64,000 nucleotides of DNA from Pseudoneobacillus rhizosphaerae. GTDB taxonomy: Bacteria; Bacillota; Bacilli; Bacillales; Cytobacillaceae. Shown piece after piece: positions 10,667 to 19,293 of the stretch (positions are counted from its first letter, which is position 1; each line of letters begins with the position of its first letter). The stretch spans positions 33,461 to 97,460 of the forward strand of contig NZ_CAKJTG010000017.1 of the NCBI RefSeq assembly GCF_917563885.1, in the 5' to 3' direction. The notes under the pieces are model-generated. The model had not been told where the DNA came from, made no database searches, and saw only the letters and a list, made by a program, of their open reading frames with translations. Both the position numbers and the translations under genes were made by a program.

Positions 10667-11626
10667 TTACACCTCAATCGTCGTAATTTTTTTAATCATT
10701 ATAAAGCCAATTATCCCAGAAATTAATGCTGCAATGACTAAGGCTATTCCTATAGGATGTATAAATAAAGTCCCAATATAAGTGGGTTCAATTAAATAAA
10801 GGACAAGGGATAATACAAATGGCATAATGGCGATTACTATTCCCGATAATCTCCCTTGAGCTGTTAATGTTTTAATTTGTCTTTGTATTTTTGTTCGGTC
10901 TCTTATCGTTTCAACAATTTTATCTAGTACAGTCGCTAAATTTCCTCCAACTTGCCTCTGTATTAATATAGCTTGAATCATTAAATCTAAATCTTCACTA
11001 GGCATACGGTCTTTTAAGGAATTTAGTGAATCTTCTAAACTATTTCCATACTGCATTTCCTTTAGAACAAATTCCATTTCTTCTTTAATAGGAGAATCAG
11101 CTTCTTCCGCTACTGTTTTTAATGCTTGAGGAAAACTAAATCCTGCTCTTAATGAACCGACAACTGTAGAAATCATATCAGGTAAGCTATCATTAAATTT
11201 AGTCATTCTCTCTCTTTGTTTCTTTTTTAAATACCATCTTGGAAAAAGAAAACCAAGAAAGCCACCAACTATCATTAAGATAATCTTACCTGAAAAAAGA
11301 AGTAAAATACCTCCAATTAGGGCGGTACTTATCCATTGAAAAAGGACAAATTCCTCTGGTTTTAGTGGAAGACCAGATCTAGCAATCATAATCTCAAGCC
11401 TATTATTTTTCTCTTTCGTTAAAACATTTTTTCGAATCCTATTCTTAGTTAGTTGAAAGTGTAAGAACAAATTTATTTTTTTACGGTTTATGGGTTGATT
11501 AGGAATGGCCAAATATCTTTTCATTCGCTTTTCGAATCTTCTATCAGAAAGAAAAACTATTTTCAAAAAATACAAAAACACTAAAAAAATAGTAATAAGA
11601 AAGAAAAATACTACTAAATAAATCAT
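10667..11626 (-). CDS. tadB: Tad pilus inner-membrane platform protein TadB
   Basis: A 319-residue F-domain membrane protein, the partner of TadC. The ATG at 11626 overlaps the cpaF stop as ATGA and has an AGAGG site at good distance; the earlier GTG lies too close to that site. There is one N-terminal helix, a basic linker, a helix pair near 95-135, the core SLPDMISTVVGSLRAGFSF and two C-terminal helices. TadB and TadC look like diverged copies of one fold, as in other tad loci. Confidence 0.92.
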   Translation of the reverse strand: MIYLVVFFFLITIFLVFLYFLKIVFLSDRRFEKRMKRYLAIPNQPINRKKINLFLHFQLTKNRIRKNVLTKEKNNRLEIMIARSGLPLKPEEFVLFQWISTALIGGILLLFSGKIILMIVGGFLGFLFPRWYLKKKQRERMTKFNDSLPDMISTVVGSLRAGFSFPQALKTVAEEADSPIKEEMEFVLKEMQYGNSLEDSLNSLKDRMPSEDLDLMIQAILIQRQVGGNLATVLDKIVETIRDRTKIQRQIKTLTAQGRLSGIVIAIMPFVLSLVLYLIEPTYIGTLFIHPIGIALVIAALISGIIGFIMIKKITTIEV

Positions 11627-13050
11627 GTTCGCCACACCTCTTCGCCAATAAAGACGCTAGCTGGAATATGAATTCCTGATGCTTCGAGTTTTTCGTAAAA
11701 CTTTGGTCGTACTCCGGTAGGAACTAACCTTCCGATAATTTTTCCTTTTTCATTTACCCCTTCTTGCACGAAATTGAAGATATCTTGAAGAACAATGACA
11801 TCACCTTCCATCCCTTGTACTTCAGTGATATTAGTAATTTTGCGAGAACCATCTTTTAAACGGGATTGTTGGATGATTAAATCAAGGGCACCTGAGATTT
11901 GTTCACGAATCGCTTTAATCGGAAGATCCACCCCTCCTAATAAAACCATCGTTTCCAATCGAGAAATCATATCACGAGGACTATTTGAGTGGCCTGTTGC
12001 TAATGAACCGTCATGACCAGTATTCATTGCTTGTAACATGTCCAATGCTTCAGAACCACGGACCTCCCCGATAACAACCCGATCTGGTCTCATTCTTAAT
12101 GAATTTTTAACTAAATCCCGAATCGTAATTGCTCCTTTTCCTTCAATATTAGAAGGTCGTGATTCTAAAGAAACAACATGATCCTGACCTAATTGAAGCT
12201 CTGCGGCATCTTCAATGGTTACAATTCGTTCATCTTCTGGAATAAAGTTTGATAATACATTAAGTGTTGTTGTTTTACCTGACCCCGTCCCACCACTAAC
12301 AAAAATATTGAGTCTTGCTTTTACACAAGCATCTAAAAATGTCGCCATATCTGCAGTTAGAGTCCCGAAATTAACTAGATCTTCAATTTGAAAAGGATCC
12401 TTAGAAAATTTACGAATTGTGATCGTTGGACCATTCAATGCAAGTGGGGGAATAATCGCATTCACGCGTGACCCATCTGGTAATCTAGCATCCACCATTG
12501 GGGAGCTTTCATCAATTCTTCTTCCAATTGGAGCAACTATTTTCTCAATCACACTCATAACATGCTCATCATCACGAAATTGAATCGGCGTAAGAACTAG
12601 CTTCCCTTTCCGTTCACAATAAACTTGCTTTGGTCCATTTACCATAACCTCTGATACTTCTTCATCAAGAAGTAATGGATTGATTGGCCCAAAACCCGTT
12701 AAATCATTAATTAATTCATCGACAACTTTTTTACGGTCTATCTTACCACGAAAGCTTTCATCATCTTTAATCATTTCAATTGCAAAACCATCAAGCTTAG
12801 GAATAATTTCTTCGACCTCATCGTCTTTTAGCTCTGAAAGGATTTTTTTATGAAGCAGGTTTTTTAATTCCTGGTTTTTATCTATTTTAAGAGTTTTATT
12901 GTTCTGTTTTGATTGGTCAGGTAGGGACTGATCACGAAGCACACTACGCAAATCCACTTTTGTATCAATTGTTGTTGAATTTTCTATTATTGGCACATCA
13001 TTTGCAGGTGCTTTAGAACTTTTCTCTTGAATTCGATTTAATAAGCTCAT
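11623..13050 (-). CDS. cpaF: Tad pilus assembly ATPase CpaF/TadA
   Basis: A 475-residue secretion-superfamily ATPase that powers pilin extrusion. It has an N-terminal variable part (1-90), then the CpaF domain with DGSRVNAIIPP. The Walker A motif is FVSGGTGSGKTTTLN near residue 250, followed by a Walker B region containing RPDRVVIGEVRG and a His-containing segment (NTGHDGSLATGHSNS). The first codons overlap the cpaE stop by four bases (ATGA). It acts at the cytoplasmic face of TadB/TadC. Confidence 0.95.
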   Translation of the reverse strand: MSLLNRIQEKSSKAPANDVPIIENSTTIDTKVDLRSVLRDQSLPDQSKQNNKTLKIDKNQELKNLLHKKILSELKDDEVEEIIPKLDGFAIEMIKDDESFRGKIDRKKVVDELINDLTGFGPINPLLLDEEVSEVMVNGPKQVYCERKGKLVLTPIQFRDDEHVMSVIEKIVAPIGRRIDESSPMVDARLPDGSRVNAIIPPLALNGPTITIRKFSKDPFQIEDLVNFGTLTADMATFLDACVKARLNIFVSGGTGSGKTTTLNVLSNFIPEDERIVTIEDAAELQLGQDHVVSLESRPSNIEGKGAITIRDLVKNSLRMRPDRVVIGEVRGSEALDMLQAMNTGHDGSLATGHSNSPRDMISRLETMVLLGGVDLPIKAIREQISGALDLIIQQSRLKDGSRKITNITEVQGMEGDVIVLQDIFNFVQEGVNEKGKIIGRLVPTGVRPKFYEKLEASGIHIPASVFIGEEVWRT

Positions 13051-13907
13051 AGCGATTTCCCTCCCTTTTTCCGTTTCATAGGGAATAATTTATCTAATAA
13101 GGAATTATTTTTAACTGATTTAGGCTGTATAGCTTGTCTTTTTGAAGTAATTAACTCTGCCATCTTAAAGATAGACTTAGCCACTTCTGTTTTTCCTTGT
13201 TTCATCACAAATGGAATCCCAATATTTAATGATTGGGAACAAACTTGAAAATCATTTGGAATATAATAAGGTGTTTCTTCTCTTAATATTTGAGCTGCGT
13301 CTGTTGCTGAAATTACGCTTTCCATTGTTGCACGATTAATAATAACCTTAACCTTTTCACTAAGTCCTAGCTTATCGAATGTTTCTAGCATTAATTTAGT
13401 GTTTTTCAATGTGGCCATTTCAAGATTGGTTACAACCAGTATTTGATCTGCTTTTTCAACAAAATTTAACGTATGGTCATTAAAACCTACACCTGTATCA
13501 ACAAATACATAATCAAATAATTTCAGCATCTTGTCCAAGATGCTATTAGTATTCTCTTTCGTTATCATATCAGCAAATTCTGGACGTTCAGGTGCTGGAA
13601 GAACCTTGATACCACTTTCATGATTACTTAGAAATCCTAATAAACTATGTTCATCAAGTGAACCTATCGTTTCTATTACTTCTTTAATCGTGAAGGTGGA
13701 GTGAAGATCGAGGGCAAGTCCAACATCTCCGAATTGAAAATCACCATCCAATACACCTACAGAGATATTTTTTTTATAAATGGCTGCTGCAAGATTAACT
13801 GTTAAGATAGTGCGTCCAACACCGCCTTTTGCACTGCAAACAGCAATCATCTCCCCACGATTTGGGTCTTTATTATTAACAGTTTGCATTTCCTCTTGGC
13901 TTGTCAT
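13047..13907 (-). CDS. cpaE: Tad pilus MinD-like ATPase CpaE/TadZ
   Basis: A 286-residue ParA/MinD-type ATPase that places the Tad machine at its site in the cell. The deviant Walker A motif is CSAKGGVGRTILT near residue 25, with Walker B DYVFVDTG near 135. Unlike many proteobacterial TadZ proteins it has no N-terminal receiver-like domain. The Lys-rich C-terminus (PMKRKKGGKS) could contact the membrane. It starts behind GGAAGGTGA and overlaps cpaF. Confidence 0.9.
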   Translation of the reverse strand: MTSQEEMQTVNNKDPNRGEMIAVCSAKGGVGRTILTVNLAAAIYKKNISVGVLDGDFQFGDVGLALDLHSTFTIKEVIETIGSLDEHSLLGFLSNHESGIKVLPAPERPEFADMITKENTNSILDKMLKLFDYVFVDTGVGFNDHTLNFVEKADQILVVTNLEMATLKNTKLMLETFDKLGLSEKVKVIINRATMESVISATDAAQILREETPYYIPNDFQVCSQSLNIGIPFVMKQGKTEVAKSIFKMAELITSKRQAIQPKSVKNNSLLDKLFPMKRKKGGKSL

Positions 13908-13927
13908 GTTTCGTCACCTTCCAATAA

Positions 13928-14656
13928 TTAACCTTGCTCTGATTCATTCTGTTCTTGTTCTTCTGTTTTTTGTCCGTGATCTTTCATTATAGGACGTTGT
14001 TGAAGAATAAAGTGAATGTTACCTTCCTGAGATGAATTGACGAGTTTTAATGCATCCTCTGGATTTAATTCTAGTGTCACAGAGCTATACTCTACATATG
14101 GTTCCTCTGTGTCCTCCGGATTAACCATCTTTCGGCCAACAGCTAAAACTCTAGCTTTCTTCAAAATAAACTCTGAAACCACCTTTGACTCTACTCCAAC
14201 TCCCTTAATGGTCTTCGTAAGAATGACATCGACCTCATCCTCTGGTTCAATTAAATTCGTAACAGATTGATTAATATTTACTCCTACAGAAACAGCTCGG
14301 TAGCCTTCCTTTAGCTTTCTTGAAACATAAGTTATCTCTTCTTTTTCTGATATAAGGCGATGAGAAAGAATTTGTTCATCCTTTACAATCATAGCTGTTG
14401 CAATTTTTCCAATTACATCTTCTATATTTTTTATTGACTGTGGTTGGACATTTGATTCTTCCACTTGAACAATCTGCAATTTTTCTTCAGTGATTCGCTC
14501 ATTTTTCCCAATTTGTTCACTGGCCACTACAATCCCAACCTTATTCGGGGTTGCCACCGTTGTAGCTGTTTTAAATTGCTTCATATATACAAAAAACAAG
14601 GATGTTGTCACTAAAGCCATAACTAATGCTAAAAGTAATACTACCTTTGATCTCAT
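13928..14656 (-). CDS. cpaB: Flp pilus assembly protein CpaB/RcpC
   Basis: A 242-residue protein anchored by one N-terminal helix (KVVLLLALVMALVTTSLFF), with an extracytoplasmic SAF-like domain (VASEQIGKNERITEEKLQ) and an RcpC domain (EPEDEVDVILTKTIKGVG). The ATG at 14656 follows AGGTGGACTAAA and clears the tadG stop; a longer frame would overlap it. The C-terminus is very acidic and Gln-rich. In Gram-positive cells with no outer-membrane secretin, CpaB probably helps the pilus through the wall (inference). Confidence 0.88.
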   Translation of the reverse strand: MRSKVVLLLALVMALVTTSLFFVYMKQFKTATTVATPNKVGIVVASEQIGKNERITEEKLQIVQVEESNVQPQSIKNIEDVIGKIATAMIVKDEQILSHRLISEKEEITYVSRKLKEGYRAVSVGVNINQSVTNLIEPEDEVDVILTKTIKGVGVESKVVSEFILKKARVLAVGRKMVNPEDTEEPYVEYSSVTLELNPEDALKLVNSSQEGNIHFILQQRPIMKDHGQKTEEQEQNESEQG

Positions 14657-14666
14657 TTTAGTCCAC

Positions 14667-15587
14667 CTACTCAGTAATTCTAATTTTGTACGCACCACGT
14701 GTTATGCTGCCATCTTCTTCGAAACCTGTTCCTGTTCGTTTAATAAACATTCCCGTTATAGATGTATCAGTAGAACTCATGGGGTCAGTTATATAAAAAT
14801 AAGCAAATCCGGTGATTTCTACACTTTTCAATTGATTTGAATCATATTGATATGGTTTATACACTGGTACTAGGATTACTCTTGAACAATCTCTGTCGAA
14901 TACATCACGAGGTGATTCAGGGCATCCGTTCACTAGTTCTTGTACAACCGATCTTGTTTTCCCAGCAATATTACCTGTTTGAGTATCAATAACCATGCCA
15001 ATCTTCAGTTCATCTTGATATCCATATTGCAAGTTTTCTTCGTAGGTTCTTGCACCTGGACCTCCTAATGCTAAGATTCCAAAATAGCCACTCACACTAT
15101 CTGATGAATCTACTTTTAATTTGTAAGGTTTTAAATATTCTAGTGGAGTTCGTTCATCAATTCCTAGAGGTGCGGCACCTGCTGCACGCCCTATTGGACG
15201 TAGTTCTGCTGCAGAGTGGACCTTCACATCTACTTGATCAAAGCCAAAAATACGAGAAAAGGATAACTTAACTGGTTTTACCAGATTAACATCGACCCTT
15301 TTTTCTAATTGAACATGCATGTTTTCTAACGTAGTTTCCTCTTTATGAGCTTTTAAGATATCATTGACAATTACTCTTACTTTTTCTTCTTTATTAGTAA
15401 GTTCTTGTGCTCCAGAGAGTACCGCTGCATTTGCTGTTTTTTGAAGATGGGTTTTGGTCATATACATTAAGCCGCCATCAATGGCTAATCCAGCAATAGC
15501 TAGTAACCCCATGAACGAAAGTGCTACTAATACTGCTACATTGCCCTGTTCGTTGTTAATAAATTTCAAAACTCTTAGTTTCTTCAT
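14667..15587 (-). CDS. TadG-like pseudopilin/assembly protein
   Basis: A 306-residue protein with an N-terminal TadG-like prepilin helix (EQGNVAVLVALSFMGLLAIAG, about 14-34) and the usual downstream motif LQKTANAAVLSGAQEL. The remaining 240 residues are extracellular and carry a Cys pair (NGCPESPRDVFDRDCSR), which may be disulphide-bonded. It shares a TAATG overlap with tadE. It is a likely minor pilin or adhesive subunit; the large C-terminal part resembles no domain I recognise. Confidence 0.85.
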   Translation of the reverse strand: MKKLRVLKFINNEQGNVAVLVALSFMGLLAIAGLAIDGGLMYMTKTHLQKTANAAVLSGAQELTNKEEKVRVIVNDILKAHKEETTLENMHVQLEKRVDVNLVKPVKLSFSRIFGFDQVDVKVHSAAELRPIGRAAGAAPLGIDERTPLEYLKPYKLKVDSSDSVSGYFGILALGGPGARTYEENLQYGYQDELKIGMVIDTQTGNIAGKTRSVVQELVNGCPESPRDVFDRDCSRVILVPVYKPYQYDSNQLKSVEITGFAYFYITDPMSSTDTSITGMFIKRTGTGFEEDGSITRGAYKIRITE

Positions 15588-15970
15588 TACTCCACCCTCA
15601 CTGTTGAATCCGTCTCAATATACTCAGGAATAGGTAATATATCAGATAATAAAGGTGTGTATATTTGAAGTGGATATTTCAACGTAACCGTAATATAATC
15701 CCCTGAATGACGATTGGAGTCTGTTGGGGATACTTTGACTTGCAGTTTACTAGAGTCACCTAAGTGAATGTAGTTTTTAGCAAATTCGGTGATTTCGAGA
15801 TCTTTAGAACCTAGTCCACCTTTGCGAACAGTTTCTTGCGCCGCCATATGAAGATGGGCATAAGAGTATAAAATTCTCCCAAAGTCAAGCATACCGACTA
15901 ATAGCAAAAGTAAAACAGGAAGAACCAATGCCATTTCGACCATTGATTGTCCACTTTCATCTTTTCTCAT
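15587..15970 (-). CDS. tadE: TadE-like pseudopilin
   Basis: A 127-residue pseudopilin with the TadE signature GQSMVEMALVLPVLLLLLVG at residues 7-26, the Glu needed for prepilin processing, and a short extracellular tail. It overlaps both neighbours by one base (TAATG), so tadV, tadE and tadG are tightly coupled. It is processed by the adjacent TadV peptidase (family knowledge). Confidence 0.9.
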   Translation of the reverse strand: MRKDESGQSMVEMALVLPVLLLLLVGMLDFGRILYSYAHLHMAAQETVRKGGLGSKDLEITEFAKNYIHLGDSSKLQVKVSPTDSNRHSGDYITVTLKYPLQIYTPLLSDILPIPEYIETDSTVRVE

Positions 15971-16488
15971 TAGAAAAGACCTCCAGTTAATTCGTAAATA
16001 GCGCCAATTGATCCTAACGCAATAGCTACTCCATACGGGTATGTGGTAGACATCGCTTCTTTATCTAATCCAATTGAGATATTTACTCCCTGTCTTTTTA
16101 GGACAAAAAAATAGAAAATTTGTTTAAAACGATAAACGATGCCTTTTCGGAAAAGGAGTATAAGTAGACCGATAATTCCACCTACTATTGCCATATATAA
16201 TGATGTCATTAACACGAAACCTATACCTTTTATCGCACCGATTACTGCAAGAAGTTTTACATCACCTGCGCCCATACCACCCATTAAATATGGAATTAAG
16301 AGAATTGCTAAACCTCCTAATACTCCTAATAGAGATGATGTGAATCCACTAAGTCCCCCAGTTAACAAATGATAGATTATGGCAAGGACGAAGAAGGGGA
16401 AAAGAACTTTATTATAAATTTTTCTTTCTTTTAGATCCGTTACAACACAAATAATAAGTAATATGATTAATAGAATATTAGTCCACAT
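15970..16488 (-). CDS. tadV: Prepilin peptidase TadV/CpaA (A24)
   Basis: A 172-residue aspartic membrane peptidase that cleaves Flp and the TadE/G pseudopilins. The two catalytic aspartates are visible in VVTDLKERKIYN (near residue 18) and in GxGD form in MGGMGAGDVKLLAVIG (near 75). There are about five hydrophobic helices and no methylase domain, as usual for CpaA. It is the first gene after the internal terminator behind flp. Confidence 0.92.
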   Translation of the reverse strand: MWTNILLIILLIICVVTDLKERKIYNKVLFPFFVLAIIYHLLTGGLSGFTSSLLGVLGGLAILLIPYLMGGMGAGDVKLLAVIGAIKGIGFVLMTSLYMAIVGGIIGLLILLFRKGIVYRFKQIFYFFVLKRQGVNISIGLDKEAMSTTYPYGVAIALGSIGAIYELTGGLF

Positions 16489-16523
16489 TTTGTTCCCTCT
16501 CTTCTAGAAGGGTAATATTTGAT

Positions 16524-16562
16524 TAAAAATAGCCTCACGTTTTTCTATAAACGCAAGGCTAT
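16524..16562 (-). terminator. Internal terminator between flp and tadV
   Basis: On the minus strand ATAGCCTTGCGTTT pairs with AAACGTGAGGCTAT (14 pairs, two of them GU) around a six-base loop and is followed by TTTTTAATC. It sits inside the pilus operon and should stop much of the transcription after flp. Confidence 0.88.
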
Positions 16563-16617
16563 CTTTGGCCGATTCTTAGATTAAATGAACTCTAGATTGT
16601 TTCGTTAAACCGCTCTA

Positions 16618-16800
16618 CTATGGAGTTTGATCTGCGCCAGTGATGGCAGTTAAAGCATCTTGGAATAAACCAGCAATTTGAGTTTTTAATAATAGAAGTG
16701 TTGCTACAACACCTACTGCAATAACCCCTAATACTAACCCATACTCAGTCATACCTTGTCCTTGCTCTTCTACGAATAATGCTTTCATTTTCTTCATCAT
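16618..16800 (-). CDS. flp: Flp-type major pilin
   Basis: A 60-residue prepilin. A short basic leader ends in EEQG, with predicted cleavage after Gly14; the mature protein then begins QGMTEYGLVLG, with Glu at +5 and Tyr at +6 as in Flp pilins. A single helix (VIAVGVVATLLLL) and a short polar tail follow. It lies 17 bases after the DUF192 gene and before a strong terminator, fitting high expression of the pilin. Confidence 0.95.
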   Translation of the reverse strand: MMKKMKALFVEEQGQGMTEYGLVLGVIAVGVVATLLLLKTQIAGLFQDALTAITGADQTP

Positions 16801-16817
16801 TTACATGCATCCCCTTA

Positions 16818-17159
16818 TCAGTTAAGTTTTATTTTATGTCCGATTTTTGTACCGGATTTCTGTATGGTTCCTGTTGGCAGTTCTAAAACAGAGTGACCGT
16901 TTTTAAAAATTTTTCCCAATTTTGATGGCTGGAATGATTCTTGTAAGCCAACAATCTCGAAGTCTTTATTGAGATAGAGAACATCGATGGGATAGTTCAT
17001 AAAAAAGGTATGAATGGATTGGCAGGGTTGTATATGCAAGCCTTGACCGTCTGGCAAACTTTTAGAAAACATTAGCCCTTTTAATCTAGTAAAAAATGAA
17101 TGAGCTTTTGTGATCTTGTTTGCTATTTCCGCACCGTTTGACAGGTTTACGGCTTTCAT
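16818..17159 (-). CDS. DUF192 protein, first gene of the tad operon
   Basis: A 113-residue DUF192 protein of unknown function. The ATG at 17159 follows GGAGGTGC; the longer frame has no ribosome site and runs into the riboswitch expression platform. The family core is visible: KITKAHSFFTRLKGLMFSKS, then IHTFFMNYPIDVLYLN and the tail GHSVLELPTGTIQKSGTKIG. There is no signal peptide, although many family members are exported. It is the first gene under the cyclic-di-GMP riboswitch and directly precedes flp, so a role linked to the pilus is likely but not shown. Confidence 0.88.
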   Translation of the reverse strand: MKAVNLSNGAEIANKITKAHSFFTRLKGLMFSKSLPDGQGLHIQPCQSIHTFFMNYPIDVLYLNKDFEIVGLQESFQPSKLGKIFKNGHSVLELPTGTIQKSGTKIGHKIKLN

Positions 17160-17182
17160 TTTTGCACCTCCGTTTTGCATAT

Positions 17183-17219
17183 AATAGAAATAACCCCTAC
17201 CTTTACCGAAAGGGGGGTT
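17183..17219 (-). terminator. Riboswitch expression platform (terminator hairpin)
   Basis: On the minus strand AACCCC and CCTTT pair with AAAGG and GGGGTT (a TA bulge) around CGGT, followed by a weak T-rich tail. The segment CTTTCGGTAA in it can instead pair with TTACCGAAAG at the 3' end of the aptamer, giving a mutually exclusive antiterminator. Confidence 0.65.
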
Positions 17220-17240
17220 CATTAAAAACAATGACTCGCC

Positions 17241-17340
17241 CTGATCTTTCGGTAACTGGCTGGCATAGTGCTTTTAGCACCTTAGCCCCTGTAGCTTTGC
17301 GTCGCTGATTTTCATCAGTTTTGCCTTTATCGAGATTCAG
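17241..17340 (-). ncRNA. Cyclic-di-GMP-I (GEMM-I) riboswitch aptamer
   Basis: Read on the minus strand, the RNA has every hallmark of the GEMM-I aptamer. P1 is CTGAATCT with AGATCAG. P2 (CTGAT, AATCAG) carries a GAAA tetraloop. The conserved GACGCAAAGC is present. P3 has the tetraloop receptor parts CTAAG and TATGCC, and the 3' signature GTTACCGA follows. Cyclic-di-GMP binding is established for this RNA family. It lies about 35 bases after a promoter and controls the DUF192-flp-tad operon. Because the aptamer's 3' strand competes with the terminator stem downstream, ligand should favour termination (an off switch); this direction is inference. Confidence 0.94.
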
Positions 17341-17382
17341 TGTCGTGATTGTCTCTATTAATTCGACTGATCTCTTGCTTTT

Positions 17383-17410
17383 ATGATAGTAGTTTTCATT
17401 TTTTTTGCAA
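17383..17410 (-). promoter_or_regulatory. Probable sigma-A promoter of the tad operon
   Basis: On the minus strand TTGCAA, 16 bases, then TATCAT. The start of transcription would fall about 35 bases before the riboswitch P1 stem. Confidence 0.55.
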
Positions 17411-17594
17411 ATCATTCAAAAGTACTATTTTGAAAATTTAGATTTCTAGGACCTTTTATCTATATTTTTTCATAAATTTACACATTTCATACATTAAATT
17501 TACGCTAATAAAAAATTCACCTTAAAATAGTTAAATTCACCCTTAATAAATGGTAGAATTTTGTCGGAACGTAGGTCTTTAAACCTGCATTTCT

Positions 17595-18776
17595 TTATTT
17601 AGTGAATTTCTTCCAATTAGGTATTTTCCAATAAGAAACAGCCCTCCAAATCCACTCGACTGGACCATATTGGTAGTTTTGTACCCATTTTGTACTTATA
17701 TATGCCTGAACAAGAAAAATTGTAATCGCTAGCAATGTACCAGTTCCCACTGAAATTTTGCTATAAAGACCCAATCCATAGTTGTAAAAAATAAGTGTAG
17801 CTACAATGGATTGAAATAAATAATTGCTTATAGCTAACTTTCCTACTGCTTGAAACATCTGTAGACTTGCTGAATGCTTTTCCATTAATAGCATAATGAC
17901 AAGTGCATATGATACAGCTAGTAAAGGACCTCCGAATATGTCTTGAATATATTCGGAAAACAGATTTCTCACGACAAAAGGTAGTAATTTCAATAAACTA
18001 CCTACTATTACAAAAATTAGCAAAAGAACCTTAATCGCCTTTTTATTTTGCATATTATTTCTAACTACATTCAACTTCGAAATGCCTGCACCAATCAATA
18101 AGAATGGAAAAATGGTAAAGAATAGAAAAAGGGAGGTTTCAATGCTATTTAAATTCACCTGACTCCAATCATAAAACCTCTGGACAGTAATTTCCCAGAA
18201 TGTACCATTTTGATAAAACTCTACGGATTTAATCGCCTCGTCATGATGATAATAATCGTTTGTAGGTGTAACAAGTGTTGCTAAAAAATATAATAATCCA
18301 TACAATATATTGGGAATCATATACGTAAGTATCCCGGTTAGGAGCAAAGCTTTGCCGCTCATCCCCAAAAACAGTAATGCGATAAGACCAAGTATTGCAT
18401 AGTTAATTAATATATCCCCATGCCAAATGAAAAACGCATGAATACATCCAATCACTAGAAGCATACTCAATCTCCGAATAGCAATAGGAGTGAAATTGAA
18501 GCCCTTTGCCACCGATCTCTCCCTCATAATCATTAAGCCAAACCCAAATAATAAGGCAAATAACGGATAAAAGCTGGCTTGGACAAAAAAATCGATGAAG
18601 CTATAAATCGTTTGATCAGATTTGGTACTCCACCAAACATATGGATTTAAGTACAACATTGGTGAATGAAAAGCCAGCATATTCGTTAGAAAAATACCAA
18701 GAATGGCAAACCCTCTCATTGTATCAATTGAATTAATTCTTTCATTATCCGGAATAGGATTAGATAAAATGGACAT
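17595..18776 (-). CDS. DUF418 family membrane protein (YeiB-like)
   Basis: A 393-residue integral membrane protein with about ten helices. The DUF418 N-terminal signature RINSIDTMRGFAILGIFLTN is present, and the C-terminal domain ends in QYGPVEWIWRAVSYWKIP, which is typical. The family belongs to the acyltransferase-like membrane proteins, and its substrate is unknown. It stands alone between the tad promoter region and gerP, with no good terminator after it. Confidence 0.88.
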   Translation of the reverse strand: MSILSNPIPDNERINSIDTMRGFAILGIFLTNMLAFHSPMLYLNPYVWWSTKSDQTIYSFIDFFVQASFYPLFALLFGFGLMIMRERSVAKGFNFTPIAIRRLSMLLVIGCIHAFFIWHGDILINYAILGLIALLFLGMSGKALLLTGILTYMIPNILYGLLYFLATLVTPTNDYYHHDEAIKSVEFYQNGTFWEITVQRFYDWSQVNLNSIETSLFLFFTIFPFLLIGAGISKLNVVRNNMQNKKAIKVLLLIFVIVGSLLKLLPFVVRNLFSEYIQDIFGGPLLAVSYALVIMLLMEKHSASLQMFQAVGKLAISNYLFQSIVATLIFYNYGLGLYSKISVGTGTLLAITIFLVQAYISTKWVQNYQYGPVEWIWRAVSYWKIPNWKKFTK

Positions 18777-18929
18777 TAGATACCCTCATTTGGTTTACAT
18801 ATTTTTCTTTTACATTACCATATTTAAAAACCCAGTAAAATACTTGATTAGGATTAAGCTACTCTAAATAGTTTAGGCTATTTATGGATTTCCATCCTAG
18901 ATGATTCTAAGTTTTATAGGCATTTCAAT

Positions 18930-18958
18930 CACAAACCTCAAATAAAATACATAGGATA
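18930..18958 (+). promoter_or_regulatory. Sigma-K-type promoter of gerP
   Basis: CAC, 17 bases, then CATAGGATA, a perfect CATANNNTA -10. It lies 77 bases before gerPA. Mother-cell sigma-K control of gerP is established in Bacillus. A GerE-like TTAGGC lies just downstream, near 18977. Confidence 0.75.
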
Positions 18959-19034
18959 AAAAAGAAAAATCTATATTAGGCAGGTACATTTCTATTTTAA
19001 TTTATTGGAAATATGCAAAAAAAGGGTGTGAAAA

Positions 19035-19256
19035 ATGCCAGCTATTGTCGGTGTAGTGCAGGTTATTTCAATAGGATCAAGTTCTGTTTTTAATATTGGA
19101 GATGTCTATAAGATTATGCCGATTGCTAATGCTAAGACATTTGCCGGCGCAGGCTCGTTCAATACTGGAGAAGGTCTCTATATTCATAATTATCAAAGTC
19201 AGACTAATACTTATGATCAGGATGGTGTCGATCAAGGTATTTTATTTAATGCATAG
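19035..19256 (+). CDS. gerPA: Spore germination protein GerPA
   Basis: A 73-residue coat-located protein of the GerPA/GerPF family. GerP proteins make the spore coat permeable to germinants, as known from B. cereus and B. subtilis. Visible family core: MPAIVGVVQVISIG, then SVFNIGDV, then the Gly-rich FAGAGSFNTGEG. GerPF at 20774 is its paralogue. It is first in the operon behind the sigma-K promoter. Confidence 0.95.
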   Translation: MPAIVGVVQVISIGSSSVFNIGDVYKIMPIANAKTFAGAGSFNTGEGLYIHNYQSQTNTYDQDGVDQGILFNA

Positions 19257-19293
19257 CTACGCCTTGGATTATGAGTAGAAAATAGGTGATATC

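Noticed and set aside
17120..17415. Open frames on both strands through the riboswitch region
   Set aside because: They overlap the structured cyclic-di-GMP aptamer and have no ribosome sites; the conserved RNA explains the sequence.
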